Origin: an uncultured Bacteroides sp.
GTDB lineage: Bacteria; Bacteroidota; Bacteroidia; Bacteroidales; Bacteroidaceae
Length of the DNA: 25,375 nucleotides
Assembly: GCA_947071285.1 (NCBI GenBank)
Contig: CAMTFK010000052.1
Coordinates: 1 to 25,375 of the forward strand
Direction of reading: 5' to 3'
Below, piece by piece: positions 7,453-16,129 of this stretch. The notes below the pieces were generated by a model. It saw only the letters and a list, made by a program, of their open reading frames with translations. It was not told where the DNA came from and made no database searches. Position numbers and translations under genes: made by a program. Every line of letters begins with the position of its first letter. Position 1 is the stretch's first letter.

Positions 7453-10400
7453 TCACTGTTTTTTAGGTTTCGTCATCTTCTCCTTATGAGCCTGATAGTA
7501 ATCGTTCAGTTCACGGTCTTTCTTAATCTTGCGACGGCTGCGCTTAATACCAATACCGGCAAACGAACAGTAAAGCACAGGAACGAGAATCAATGTCAGA
7601 ATAGTAGATACCGTCAGACCACCGATTACCGCCACACCCAACGGACGCCACATCTCGGCACCTTCACCCTGCCCAACAGCCATCGGCACCATACCGAGGA
7701 TTGTGGTCAGCGTCGTCATCAATACCGGACGCAGACGGCTACGGCCTGCCGTAACCACAGAGTGGAGCACCGCCATGCCTCGTTCGCGGCAAAGCGTAAT
7801 ATAGTCGATAAGCACAATACCATTCTTTACCACAATACCAATCAACATGATACCACCCAGCAAACTCATTACGTTCAGGTTAGTGCCCGTAAAGAAGAGT
7901 GCCATCAGCACACCACTGAATGCAAACGGGATGGAGAACATGATGATGAACGGATAACTCAGAGATTCGAACTGGGCTGCCATCACGATAAATACCAGAA
8001 TGATAATCAACACAGCCAGTGTACCCAAATCGGAGAACGAATCCTGCTGGTCTTCGTAAGAACCCGAAATCTGGATAGAAATTCCACTTGGTAAGTCCAT
8101 CTTCTCAACAATAGCATTACCATCCTTCACCACGTCACCCAATGGAACACCGGAAATAACTGCAGATACGGTAACAATACGTTCACGGTCCTTACGCTCG
8201 ATGGTAGGAGGAGCCGAACGCTCTACTACTTTACCGAGGTCCTTTACACGGATGCCCTCACCCGAAGGCGTATAAATAAGGATATTCTCCAAATCTTCAA
8301 TCTTTGTACGGAACTCAGGAGCATAGCGCACCCGGATATCGTACTCATCACCGTCTTCACGGTAATAAGAAGCCAAAGCTCCGTTCACACGGTTACGCAG
8401 ATAAGTAGAGGCCGTAGATAAGTTCAGTCCGTGCAACGCCAGTTTCTCGCGGTCAAAGTCCACTTGATATTCAGGCTGATAATCCTGACGACTGATGTTC
8501 ACTTCACTCACACCTTTTACGTTCAGCAATTTTTCTTTCAGCTCGGCCGACACTTTATCCGTAGCAGTAAAATCATATCCATAGACTTCGAAGTCGGCAC
8601 TGGCCTGGGCGCTCATACCTCCGGTACTACCACCCAGAATCACCTGTGCCTTGTCCAGCTCAGGATAGCCCTTCAAGTCTTCACGCATTTCGTCACAGAC
8701 GGCTTCCAACGAAATATCACGGTCGCCGGGGCTCACCAAACTAACGTTGAAGCTAATGATATGGCTACCATTGTCCTGCATCGAAGCGAAAGTATTATCC
8801 GAGTCGGCTTGTCCCACAGTATAGTTGCAGACCTTCATTATACCCTCGTAACGCTTCATCCACTTGTCTGTCAGTTCCGAAGCCAACGCCTGAGCACGCT
8901 CTACACGTGCACCGATGGGCAACTGCAGGTTGATACCGATACGACTGTTGTCGGCTGCCGGGAAGAATTCCGAACCGATGTACTTGGCACAGAACAAACT
9001 TGCCCCAAAGAATATGGCACAACCCACAATAACGGTAGCACGATGGCGGACAGCCCAGTTCAGACGGTTCTGATACCACACGTCCAGATTATCAAGCCCG
9101 CGTTGAATAGGTTTATAAAATGCAATGAACATCTTGCTCTGCTTCTTCTGCAAACGCAAAAGCTGCGCACACATCATCGGAGTGAACGACAAAGCCGAGA
9201 TTGTGGAAACAGTCATAATCACACACATCATCCAGCCCAACTGACGGAACAGCACACCGGACATACCGCTTACCATAGTCAACGGGAAGAATACCGCAAT
9301 CATGGTCAGCGTCGAGGCAATTACGGAAATAGCCACCTCATTCGTGGCATGCACCGCCGCTTGTTTAGGCTCGGACCCTCGTTCAATATGGGTGGTCACA
9401 TTCTCAAGCACCACAATGGCATCGTCCACCACATTACCGATAGCAATGGAGAGACAAGAGAGCGAGATGATATTCAGCGAACCACCGTCAATGATGCCCA
9501 GATAAATGAATGAGGCAACCAATGACATCGGAATCGTGATACAGATAATTACCGTAGCACGCCAGCGTCCCAGGAAGATGAATACCACCAGGATTACGAA
9601 CAGCATGGCGTACATGATGGTCTCCTCCAAACTATCGATGGTATTCAGAATGTTATCGGAAGTATTGACAATGATGCCCAGCTTCACATCGCTCGGCAAC
9701 GACTTCTGCAACTGCGGCAACATGTCGATTACCTTCTGCGAAATGGCCACAGAGTTAGCACCGGATTGTTTCTGCACCACAATCATGGCACCTTGCACAC
9801 CGTTACTGTAAGTCTTCTGCGCACGTTCCTCCACAGAGTCCACTATGGTTGCCACATCACGGAGATAGACAGAAGCGCCGTTGTGGGTGCCCACCACGAT
9901 GTTCGCCATCTCCTTAGGGTCCTTAAACTCACCCTCTACGCGGAGTGAATAGGTATTGTTTCCCACGTCGAACGTTCCGCCAGGAGTATTGCGGTTTTCA
10001 GCGCTGATAATAGAGCTGATGGTTTCCACAGAAAGATTGTAGGCATCCAGTTTATTGGGGTCGCAATATACATTAACCTCACGCTTGGGTGCACCGGAAA
10101 TAGACACCGTACCCACACCCGGCACACGCGCCAACGGGTTCACAATGTTATCATCCAATATCTTGTAGAGTGCCGGCTGACTTTCATCTGCCTGAACGGA
10201 AAGCAACAGGATAGGAATCATATCCGTGCTGAACTTGAAGATGATAGGTGTCTCCACCTCATCGGGGAGCTGAGAACTCACCATGTCCAGCTTATCGCGC
10301 ACATCGTTTGTCAACACGTCGATGTCATATCCATATTCGAACTCCAGCGTAATTACGGAGATATTCTCCGATGAACGGGAGGTGATATGCTTCAGGTTGC

Positions 10401-10623
10401 TGACAGAGTTCAGCGTATTCTCTAACGGACGGGTCACGTTGTTCTCGATATCCGACGCACTGGCACCGGCATAGGAGGTCATCACCATGATGGTGTTGGT
10501 CTCGATATCCGGATAAAGGTCCACCGGCAATTTCGACAAAGAGAACAGACCAAATATCGCTACTGCCAGGAAGCAAAGCGAGGTCATAATCGGTTTTTTA
10601 ACCGCTCCTTCGTATAAACTCAT
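7453..10623 (-). CDS. RND efflux transporter permease (AcrB/HAE1-like)
   Basis: A 1056-residue inner-membrane proton-driven exporter. The N-terminal helix (about 10-30) precedes the first periplasmic porter block. Six hydrophobic segments follow (about 335-545), then a second large periplasmic block and a second membrane half (about 865-1030), the duplicated RND architecture. The proton-relay motif GNVVDDAIVVLEN places the acidic pair at D400-D401, equivalent to AcrB D407/D408 and pointing to drug/hydrophobe rather than metal specificity. Length and motifs are complete. It lies downstream of its adaptor gene, 82 bp away with a hairpin in the gap, and upstream of a PII-like gene. The protein should assemble with the adaptor and the TolC-like channel from this operon. 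The exported compounds cannot be predicted. A highly basic C-terminal tail (SRRKIKKDR, KMTKPKKQ) faces the cytoplasm. Confidence 0.97.
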   Translation of the reverse strand: MSLYEGAVKKPIMTSLCFLAVAIFGLFSLSKLPVDLYPDIETNTIMVMTSYAGASASDIENNVTRPLENTLNSVSNLKHITSRSSENISVITLEFEYGYDIDVLTNDVRDKLDMVSSQLPDEVETPIIFKFSTDMIPILLLSVQADESQPALYKILDDNIVNPLARVPGVGTVSISGAPKREVNVYCDPNKLDAYNLSVETISSIISAENRNTPGGTFDVGNNTYSLRVEGEFKDPKEMANIVVGTHNGASVYLRDVATIVDSVEERAQKTYSNGVQGAMIVVQKQSGANSVAISQKVIDMLPQLQKSLPSDVKLGIIVNTSDNILNTIDSLEETIMYAMLFVILVVFIFLGRWRATVIICITIPMSLVASFIYLGIIDGGSLNIISLSCLSIAIGNVVDDAIVVLENVTTHIERGSEPKQAAVHATNEVAISVIASTLTMIAVFFPLTMVSGMSGVLFRQLGWMMCVIMTVSTISALSFTPMMCAQLLRLQKKQSKMFIAFYKPIQRGLDNLDVWYQNRLNWAVRHRATVIVGCAIFFGASLFCAKYIGSEFFPAADNSRIGINLQLPIGARVERAQALASELTDKWMKRYEGIMKVCNYTVGQADSDNTFASMQDNGSHIISFNVSLVSPGDRDISLEAVCDEMREDLKGYPELDKAQVILGGSTGGMSAQASADFEVYGYDFTATDKVSAELKEKLLNVKGVSEVNISRQDYQPEYQVDFDREKLALHGLNLSTASTYLRNRVNGALASYYREDGDEYDIRVRYAPEFRTKIEDLENILIYTPSGEGIRVKDLGKVVERSAPPTIERKDRERIVTVSAVISGVPLGDVVKDGNAIVEKMDLPSGISIQISGSYEDQQDSFSDLGTLAVLIIILVFIVMAAQFESLSYPFIIMFSIPFAFSGVLMALFFTGTNLNVMSLLGGIMLIGIVVKNGIVLIDYITLCRERGMAVLHSVVTAGRSRLRPVLMTTLTTILGMVPMAVGQGEGAEMWRPLGVAVIGGLTVSTILTLILVPVLYCSFAGIGIKRSRRKIKKDRELNDYYQAHKEKMTKPKKQ

Positions 10624-10651
10624 GTTATTAGTGATTAGTTTGTTAGTGAGC

Positions 10652-10693
10652 AGTGATTAATCAGAAAGCATCTGGTGCTAACCATTAATCACT
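10652..10693 (-). repeat. Intercistronic hairpin between adaptor and permease genes
   Basis: AGTGATTAAT (10652-10661) pairs with ATTAATCACT (10684-10693), with an inner AGCA/TGCT pair. A competing arm ATTAGTGATTA (10627-10637) pairs with 10686-10696. There is no T-tract, so it is not a terminator. It could adjust relative expression of adaptor and permease through mRNA processing or partial termination. Confidence 0.5.
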
Positions 10694-10705
10694 AATCGTT
10701 AATCA

Positions 10706-11725
10706 TTATTTCTCTACTTCCACTTCTACCCCGTCAGCCAGCTTCGACTGTCCGGCAACAACCACCTGTGAATTGTTGTCCACACCTGAAAGTAATTCGT
10801 ATTCAGTGTCCATCCGACGACCCAGTTCCACCTTGTTATAAGATACTTTGCCATCTTTATACACATAAACATAACGGTCACCTGAACCGGCACGCTTCAC
10901 AATAGCCAAATCGGGCACAACCACGTGATCCTGCGTTCCGAAGTTCAACGTCACACGGGCAAACATACCCGGACGTACCTTCTGGTCGCGGTTAGCCAAC
11001 TGCACTTCTACGGGGAAGGTGCGTGTATTCGCGTCGATAGTCGGATAAATGAGGCTGATTTTGCCTTCAAATTCCTCGTCTCCGTAAACATCTACCTTTA
11101 CAGCTACTGGAGCCCCCTTCTTTACCTTCGTGAAGTAACCTTCGGAAACGTTAATCATCAGCTTCACCGGAGTTATCTGTTCTACGGTCAGCACAGGATT
11201 GCCGCCACTGTACATATCACCATTGTCATAGTTACGGGCTGTCACCACACCATTGATGGGGCTAAGCAAAGCGGTGTTTTCCAATAAATTCTTATAAGTG
11301 GTCTGCTGTACGTCCAGCGCCATCTTGGCTGCATCCCATTCGGATTTGGAAGTACCGCCCACCTTATATAATTCATCGGTACGTTTGAACTCTATTTCCT
11401 GGTTATCCAGACGGAACTTCGCCTGCTTCAGGCTGGCAGCATCCATCTGTACCAGCTTCTGGCCTTTAGCCACGCGGTCGCCTACTTCTACAAAAATCCG
11501 GTCGATACGCACGGGAGAAGAAGGAGCAATGTTGTTCTTCACCTCAGCCTGTACCGTAGCTGTATATTCTTGTATCTGGTCAACAGGACGTGCGGTCACA
11601 GAGGCCAGTTTCACTCTTGGTTTTTCTTCTACTTTTTCTGTCGCAGCCTTGTCTTTCTCTCCACCACTGCATGAACTCAGTAGTGCAACGGCCACCAGGG
11701 CGATTAATTGAAAACTTTTTTTCAT
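10706..11725 (-). CDS. RND efflux periplasmic adaptor subunit (membrane fusion protein, lipoprotein)
   Basis: A 339-residue lipoprotein that bridges the inner-membrane permease and the outer-membrane channel. The signal peptide ends in LLSSC with lipidation at C19. Order of parts: an N-terminal barrel-sandwich half (about 50-85, ending VEVGDRVAKGQKLVQMDAA), a short alpha-helical hairpin (about 90-140), the returning lipoyl-like half (about 145-170, LLSPINGVVTARNYDNGD), a beta-barrel domain (about 175-255) and a membrane-proximal domain to the end. The hairpin is shorter than in AcrA/MacA types. Gene order outer-membrane factor, adaptor, permease with close spacing (32 bp upstream, 82 bp downstream) supports one operon. 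Confidence 0.95.
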   Translation of the reverse strand: MKKSFQLIALVAVALLSSCSGGEKDKAATEKVEEKPRVKLASVTARPVDQIQEYTATVQAEVKNNIAPSSPVRIDRIFVEVGDRVAKGQKLVQMDAASLKQAKFRLDNQEIEFKRTDELYKVGGTSKSEWDAAKMALDVQQTTYKNLLENTALLSPINGVVTARNYDNGDMYSGGNPVLTVEQITPVKLMINVSEGYFTKVKKGAPVAVKVDVYGDEEFEGKISLIYPTIDANTRTFPVEVQLANRDQKVRPGMFARVTLNFGTQDHVVVPDLAIVKRAGSGDRYVYVYKDGKVSYNKVELGRRMDTEYELLSGVDNNSQVVVAGQSKLADGVEVEVEK

Positions 11726-11757
11726 ATCGTTGTGATTATATATTTCTACTTGTTAAT

Positions 11758-13098
11758 TTAATAATTACGACCCAAAACCTGGTCAAGGTCAGCCTTGGCC
11801 ACCAGATAGTCGTAAATAGATTGGTTATAAGTCAACTCGGCCTGAGTCAGAGATACTTGTGAGCTATTCAGTTCCAGCACTGTGCCTTTACCTACTTCGT
11901 AACGCTTACCGGCGATTTCCACCGCCTTCTGAGCCTGCATCACGTTTTCCTTGTTACTGACAACCTGCTCGGAACTTGCCGCCATGTTGTTTTTGTAACT
12001 GGTTACCTGCATATTCAGTTGGCGTTCCGTATTCGTGCGATTCCCCCGCAACTGGTTCATCTGAATCCGTGTACTTTTCAGCTTCGTGAAGTTACTTGCC
12101 TTATAAAGAGGGATATTCAGGGTGAACACCAATGAAGAACTTCCGCCCCAATTGTAGTCGAAGACGTTCCAGTTATCATTATACAATGACTGATACTGGT
12201 ATTGATAACTCATGCCCAGTGTCGGCATAAAATTCGTCTTCAAAGACTTCAGATTCTGATTCAGCAGTTTCAGATTCAGTTCGAACTGCTTCATGGTGGT
12301 GTTGTTCACTAATCCTTCATCAAGCGTATTGAGTTGGTTGGCAAACAAATCAGTTTCATATTTAGCCAGACTGTCGTCTATCTTAATATCAAAATCTTCC
12401 GTTATTCCCATCAGCACCTTCAACTGAAGCTTGGATAAAGTGACGGCATTGCTTGCCGAAATCACATTCGGCTTAACGCTACGCATCTGCACTTCAGCAC
12501 TGATCTTATCGAACTCGCTGACTGCTCCTTGCAGATATTTCGCATTGACCACATTGTAGTTGTCTTCTGCCAGCTTATAGCTTTTCTGCAAAACTTCATA
12601 AGAATCTTGCGACAGCATCAACTGATAATAAGCCTTAGTGACCTGATTAACCAAATCCTGCTTGGAAGCGCGGGATTTCTCTACTGCCAATTCTATGTCG
12701 GTTTTCGTCATAGACATTGCTTTGTAGACCGAAGGAGCAAATAACGGTAAGCTGATGTTCAAAGCTCCGCTTACAGTATTTGAATTGTCCTGACCCATCT
12801 TGAATGACTGACCGCCAAGATTCATCTGGGCTGCCGTAATCGTATGGTTCCATGTTCCGCCAATGCTGGCTTCCGGCAACAGATTCTGCCAAGTTTCCTT
12901 GTTAGCCACCTTTTTCAGGGCTATTTCCTCTTCAGCCACCTTTATGGTCGGATTATCGCTGAGTGCAATTTCCAGTGCTTTGTCGAGGGTCAAGGTTAGG
13001 GTTTCTTTTGTTTCCTGTGCTTGCACGGAGCCTACAGCCCACGCCAAAACCACAGTCAACATCATCTTTTTGCCTACTAAAATTAGTTGTCTGTCCAT
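11758..13098 (-). CDS. TolC family outer membrane efflux protein
   Basis: A 446-residue outer-membrane channel subunit with a signal peptide ending in VQAQ (about residue 27). Two OEP-type repeats of long amphipathic helices follow (about 35-230 and 245-440) with typical features such as LTLDKALEIALSDNPTIK near the N-terminus and a YEVGKGTVLELNSSQVSLTQ block near residue 400 (20 residues). Beta segments between helices (about 95-120 and 305-340) would form the barrel part. The start at 13098 is preferred, since MMLTVVLAW at 13065 would leave the signal peptide without a basic n-region. It sits 35 bp after the TetR gene and 32 bp before the adaptor gene. Confidence 0.94.
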   Translation of the reverse strand: MDRQLILVGKKMMLTVVLAWAVGSVQAQETKETLTLTLDKALEIALSDNPTIKVAEEEIALKKVANKETWQNLLPEASIGGTWNHTITAAQMNLGGQSFKMGQDNSNTVSGALNISLPLFAPSVYKAMSMTKTDIELAVEKSRASKQDLVNQVTKAYYQLMLSQDSYEVLQKSYKLAEDNYNVVNAKYLQGAVSEFDKISAEVQMRSVKPNVISASNAVTLSKLQLKVLMGITEDFDIKIDDSLAKYETDLFANQLNTLDEGLVNNTTMKQFELNLKLLNQNLKSLKTNFMPTLGMSYQYQYQSLYNDNWNVFDYNWGGSSSLVFTLNIPLYKASNFTKLKSTRIQMNQLRGNRTNTERQLNMQVTSYKNNMAASSEQVVSNKENVMQAQKAVEIAGKRYEVGKGTVLELNSSQVSLTQAELTYNQSIYDYLVAKADLDQVLGRNY

Positions 13099-13133
13099 AA
13101 AAAAATCAATCTATATGTTTAAAGATTATTTGG

Positions 13134-13793
13134 TCATTCCGAACCGGTTTGTCGCTTCTGCCGGTACTCCTGAATGAATTCTTCCAGTTTCCGGGCTCCT
13201 TTCTCTGTCGAAATCCCCCGAAGGTAGGTGAACATGATGGACTCATACACTTCGAGGAAAGAATACTCTTTGCAAAGGTCTGTATTCATCAACAAGTCGA
13301 GCTGTTCGCGCACCAACAGGTTTACAATAGAAAAATTAACATCATCGCGGAAGTAGCCTTGCTTTATACCTAACTTAAAGAAAGCAATTGTCTCTTCAGA
13401 GTCACGGTTACGACGTTTTATCAACATATCATATACCTTGGGGTATTTCTTGATATCTTCAAAGAACTTTTTATTCGTATTATGGAACTTCTCAATGCTC
13501 CTTTGATAGAGCTTTAACAAAACTTCCAGTACATTAGAGGCTTTTTCGTAGACTTCCTTCACATACGCATCCCCCTCGTCCTGAGCCTTTCGAAGACATT
13601 CCATCAGTAAGGTTTCTTTATCAGCAAAGACTTCATATAAAGTACGTTTGGAGATGCCCAATGCTGCCGCAATGTCATCCATCGTAATGCTTTTGATACC
13701 GTGAGTAGCAAAAGATTCCAGAGCAGTATCAACGATACGCTCCCGTAACTCCAACCTCGAAGGGGTTTCTTTCATGTTGTCGCCCGTTTTCAT
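13134..13793 (-). CDS. TetR/AcrR family transcriptional regulator
   Basis: A 219-residue dimeric DNA-binding repressor by family. The TetR N-terminal domain covers about residues 15-62, with the helix-turn-helix signature ITMDDIAAALGISKRTLYEVF and the following FADKETLL. The rest is an all-helical ligand-binding/dimerisation domain that differs strongly between members, so the inducer is unknown. An alternative start at 13775 (MKETPSRLEL) would drop six residues before the fold. As first gene of the RND efflux operon it very likely controls its own operon. A candidate operator lies in the leader at 13827-13841. Confidence 0.93.
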   Translation of the reverse strand: MKTGDNMKETPSRLELRERIVDTALESFATHGIKSITMDDIAAALGISKRTLYEVFADKETLLMECLRKAQDEGDAYVKEVYEKASNVLEVLLKLYQRSIEKFHNTNKKFFEDIKKYPKVYDMLIKRRNRDSEETIAFFKLGIKQGYFRDDVNFSIVNLLVREQLDLLMNTDLCKEYSFLEVYESIMFTYLRGISTEKGARKLEEFIQEYRQKRQTGSE

Positions 13794-13826
13794 TCTATTG
13801 TATCTTTAGATTTTTAGATTTCAAGC

Positions 13827-13841
13827 AGAGGAATGTCCTCT
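13827..13841 (-). promoter_or_regulatory. Candidate TetR operator (AGAGGA-CAT-TCCTCT)
   Basis: A perfect 6-bp inverted repeat with a 3-nt spacer lies between the predicted -7 box and the regulator's start codon. Its length and position are compatible with a TetR-family operator. This assignment is based only on symmetry and place. Confidence 0.4.
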
Positions 13842-13858
13842 TTCGGAATAAAACTGGG

Positions 13859-13866
13859 CAAATATA
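13859..13866 (-). promoter_or_regulatory. Predicted -7 promoter element for the TetR-RND operon
   Basis: Minus strand TATATTTG matches TAnnTTTG exactly, about 65 bp before the TetR start codon. No good TTTG lies at the expected -33 distance, where the sequence is the terminator stem of the hut cluster. The weak -33 might reflect low or regulated expression. Confidence 0.5.
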
Positions 13867-13868
13867 GA

Positions 13869-13900
13869 AAGAAAACTCAATCCAACGATTGAGTTTTCTT
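13869..13900 (-). terminator. Terminator after the histidine-utilisation cluster
   Basis: A perfect 14-bp inverted repeat (13869-13882 AAGAAAACTCAATC with 13887-13900) closes on a 4-nt loop, with a T-rich trail on the minus strand (TTTTCTTTCTATATT). It lies 62 bp after the hutH stop. Confidence 0.75.
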
Positions 13901-13961
13901 ATTAGGTTCGCTATATTAATATTTATTAAAGATATAGCATATTTATTGGGAAGAATAGCGA

Positions 13962-15458
13962 TTAGTAATCGAACTTTGTGCGGTTCAGGAAAGCAACTGT
14001 CTTATGAATCTCTTTGTACATGACGATATCGTCTTTAATAAAAGGGACTTCCTTACGATATTCGTGCAGGAAGCGCTCCAAGGCCGGAGAGGTTTTCAGA
14101 GGACGACGGAACTCAATGCCTTGGGCGGCATTCATCAGTTCGATAGAAAGGATGTGTTCCAGATTGTCCATGATGCGATACAACTTGGTAGCCGCATTGG
14201 CTCCCATACTGACGTGGTCTTCCTGCCCGTTGGAGGAAACAATGGAATCACTGCTGGCGGCATAGCAATACATCTTATTCTGACTGACCATAGAGGCGGC
14301 AGCATATTGCGGTATCATGAAACCGGAATTCAGACCGGGATTGGCAACCAGAAATTCGGGCAAGCCACGCAAACCCATGATTAGCTGTGCCACACGGCGT
14401 TCGGAGATATTGCCCAGTTCGGCAAGGGCGATACCGAGGAAGTCGTAGGAAATAGCGAGCGGCTGGCCGTGGAAATTACCGCCGGAAATGATACGGTCTT
14501 CATCGGGGAAGATGGTAGGATTGTCCGTTACGGAATTGATTTCGGTCAGCAGGACGGAGGAGACATAACGGATGGCATCTTTCGTAGCACCATGTACCTG
14601 AGGTATGCAACGGAAAGAGTACGGATCTTGTACATGTGCCTTGTGCTGGGCTATGATTTCACTGCCTTCCAGGAGTTTACGGAAGTTATTGCCCGTCTCG
14701 ATTTGCCCCTGATGGGGACGGATTTGCTGGATGCAATCCATGAAAGGATCGATGCGTCCATCAAAAGCTTCGAGGGAAAGAGCAGCAATAAGGTCGGCTT
14801 TCTTGGAAAGACGGAAGGCTTTCAGAATGGCAAATACGCCGTTGGCACTCATGAACTGCGTACCGTTGAGCAGGGCCAGCCCTTCTTTACTCATGAGTTT
14901 CACCGGTTCCCAGCCAAATTCATCGAGAACGCTGATAGCTTCGCGCTTCTTACCCTTATAATAGACATCGCCCACACCGATAAGCGGCAGGAAGAGATTG
15001 GCAAGGGGAGCCAGGTCGCCGGATGCACCGAGTGAGCCGCGGTCGTAGACGATTGGCATCACATCGTTGTTGAAGAAATCAAGAATGCGCTGCACGGTAA
15101 TGACTTGCACGCCGCTATGTCCCAGGGAAAGGGCATGAGCTTTCAGCAGCATCATCAGTTTGACAATAACGGGACGTATTTCTTCGCCGACACTGCAAGC
15201 ATGGCTCTTAATCAGATTTTCCTGCAAGGTGCCCAGCTCATCGGGGGAAATGTTTTTGCTACACAGGGAACCGAAGCCTGTGGTGATGCCGTAGAGGGGT
15301 TCTTCGGACTCGGCTATCTTATGGTCGAGGTAGTCGCGACATTTCTGTATCCGCTCCTTGGCTTCGGGAGCCAGTTCCAGTTTCAGGTTTTCGTTAATGA
15401 TGCGTTCGATGATGTCGAATGTGAGTTCACCGGACCCTATATGATAGACATTTTTCAT
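13962..15458 (-). CDS. hutH: Histidine ammonia-lyase
   Basis: A 498-residue cytoplasmic homotetrameric enzyme that eliminates ammonia from L-histidine to give trans-urocanate, the first step of histidine breakdown. The autocatalytic MIO cofactor triad A145-S146-G147 is in GSLGASGDLAPLANL. The N-terminal YGITTGFG carries the catalytic Tyr (Y56). The Gln/Glu segments near the C-terminus (SSNGQEDHVSMG) are also typical. Length is usual for HAL. Other MIO enzymes (tyrosine or phenylalanine lyases or aminomutases) share the fold, but the surrounding hut genes make histidine the substrate. The start codon overlaps the stop of the upstream cyclodeaminase gene by 4 nt (ATGA), indicating translational coupling. 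It is the last gene of the cluster. Confidence 0.97.
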   Translation of the reverse strand: MKNVYHIGSGELTFDIIERIINENLKLELAPEAKERIQKCRDYLDHKIAESEEPLYGITTGFGSLCSKNISPDELGTLQENLIKSHACSVGEEIRPVIVKLMMLLKAHALSLGHSGVQVITVQRILDFFNNDVMPIVYDRGSLGASGDLAPLANLFLPLIGVGDVYYKGKKREAISVLDEFGWEPVKLMSKEGLALLNGTQFMSANGVFAILKAFRLSKKADLIAALSLEAFDGRIDPFMDCIQQIRPHQGQIETGNNFRKLLEGSEIIAQHKAHVQDPYSFRCIPQVHGATKDAIRYVSSVLLTEINSVTDNPTIFPDEDRIISGGNFHGQPLAISYDFLGIALAELGNISERRVAQLIMGLRGLPEFLVANPGLNSGFMIPQYAAASMVSQNKMYCYAASSDSIVSSNGQEDHVSMGANAATKLYRIMDNLEHILSIELMNAAQGIEFRRPLKTSPALERFLHEYRKEVPFIKDDIVMYKEIHKTVAFLNRTKFDY

Positions 15459-16084
15459 ACTCTTAATTCTTGGTTAATGGCGTCCAACACTTCTTTTTCG
15501 CGTTCACAAGTCTGGCGTTCCAGTATGTCGGCTTCCCTTTGCAGGTCATCGGCAAAGGCTTTGTCCTTGATGGAACCCAGATTGATGCGGACATTCAGCA
15601 ATGCACCCAGCACGGCAGTGCGGGCGGACATCAGGGCTACGCAAGCATCAGTCACGGCATTTTGGTTTCCGAGGCGGGCGACATCGGTAATGACGGACAT
15701 CAGTTCATAGGCATTGCGGGCCACCTGCATGGGGACAAGTGCGGCATGCTTGGTGGCTTCCTGGATGGCGGCGCTGCGGGCGGCTTTCTCTTCATCGGTG
15801 GCTTTAGGCATCTTGAAGCAGGCAAACACGGCATCGTAGGCTTCCGAGTCACGGTCTATATCGGCAATGAAAACATCTTTCTCTTTCATGGCAAGGGAGG
15901 CAATGTGGTTCATCAGTTCCTCGTGTCCTTCGTAATTCTTCTTGCCGATGGTGAGGTTGGCAACCATAGCGGTGAGTGCCGAAGCTACGGCACCGTTCAG
16001 GGCAGCGATGCTTCCACCGCCGGGGACGGGGTCATTGCCCGCCACTTTATTCAAAAAGTCTTTTACAGTTAATTCAACTAACAT
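15455..16084 (-). CDS. fchA: Formimidotetrahydrofolate cyclodeaminase family protein
   Basis: A 209-residue all-helical protein of the cyclodeaminase/cyclohydrolase family. It should convert 5-formimino-THF to 5,10-methenyl-THF with release of ammonia. The N-terminal signature PVPGGGSIAALNGAVASAL (about residues 20-38) is the conserved folate-binding loop and helix. Length agrees with single-domain members, in contrast to the C-terminal half of the fused mammalian FTCD. It lies between hutI and hutH and overlaps hutH by 4 nt. Members of the family can also act as methenyl-THF cyclohydrolases, but pairing with a glutamate formimidoyltransferase gene in the same cluster favours cyclodeaminase activity. 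Confidence 0.93.
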   Translation of the reverse strand: MLVELTVKDFLNKVAGNDPVPGGGSIAALNGAVASALTAMVANLTIGKKNYEGHEELMNHIASLAMKEKDVFIADIDRDSEAYDAVFACFKMPKATDEEKAARSAAIQEATKHAALVPMQVARNAYELMSVITDVARLGNQNAVTDACVALMSARTAVLGALLNVRINLGSIKDKAFADDLQREADILERQTCEREKEVLDAINQELRV

Positions 16085-16129
16085 GGTATTTTTCTTTTAA
16101 TGGTTATCGATTGTGTTTTCTTTCAGAAG

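Noticed and set aside
8431..9513. 360-codon open frame on the plus strand
   Set aside because: It is fully antisense to the RND permease gene, and its translation is low-complexity (His/Thr/Gln-rich) with no domain or promoter.
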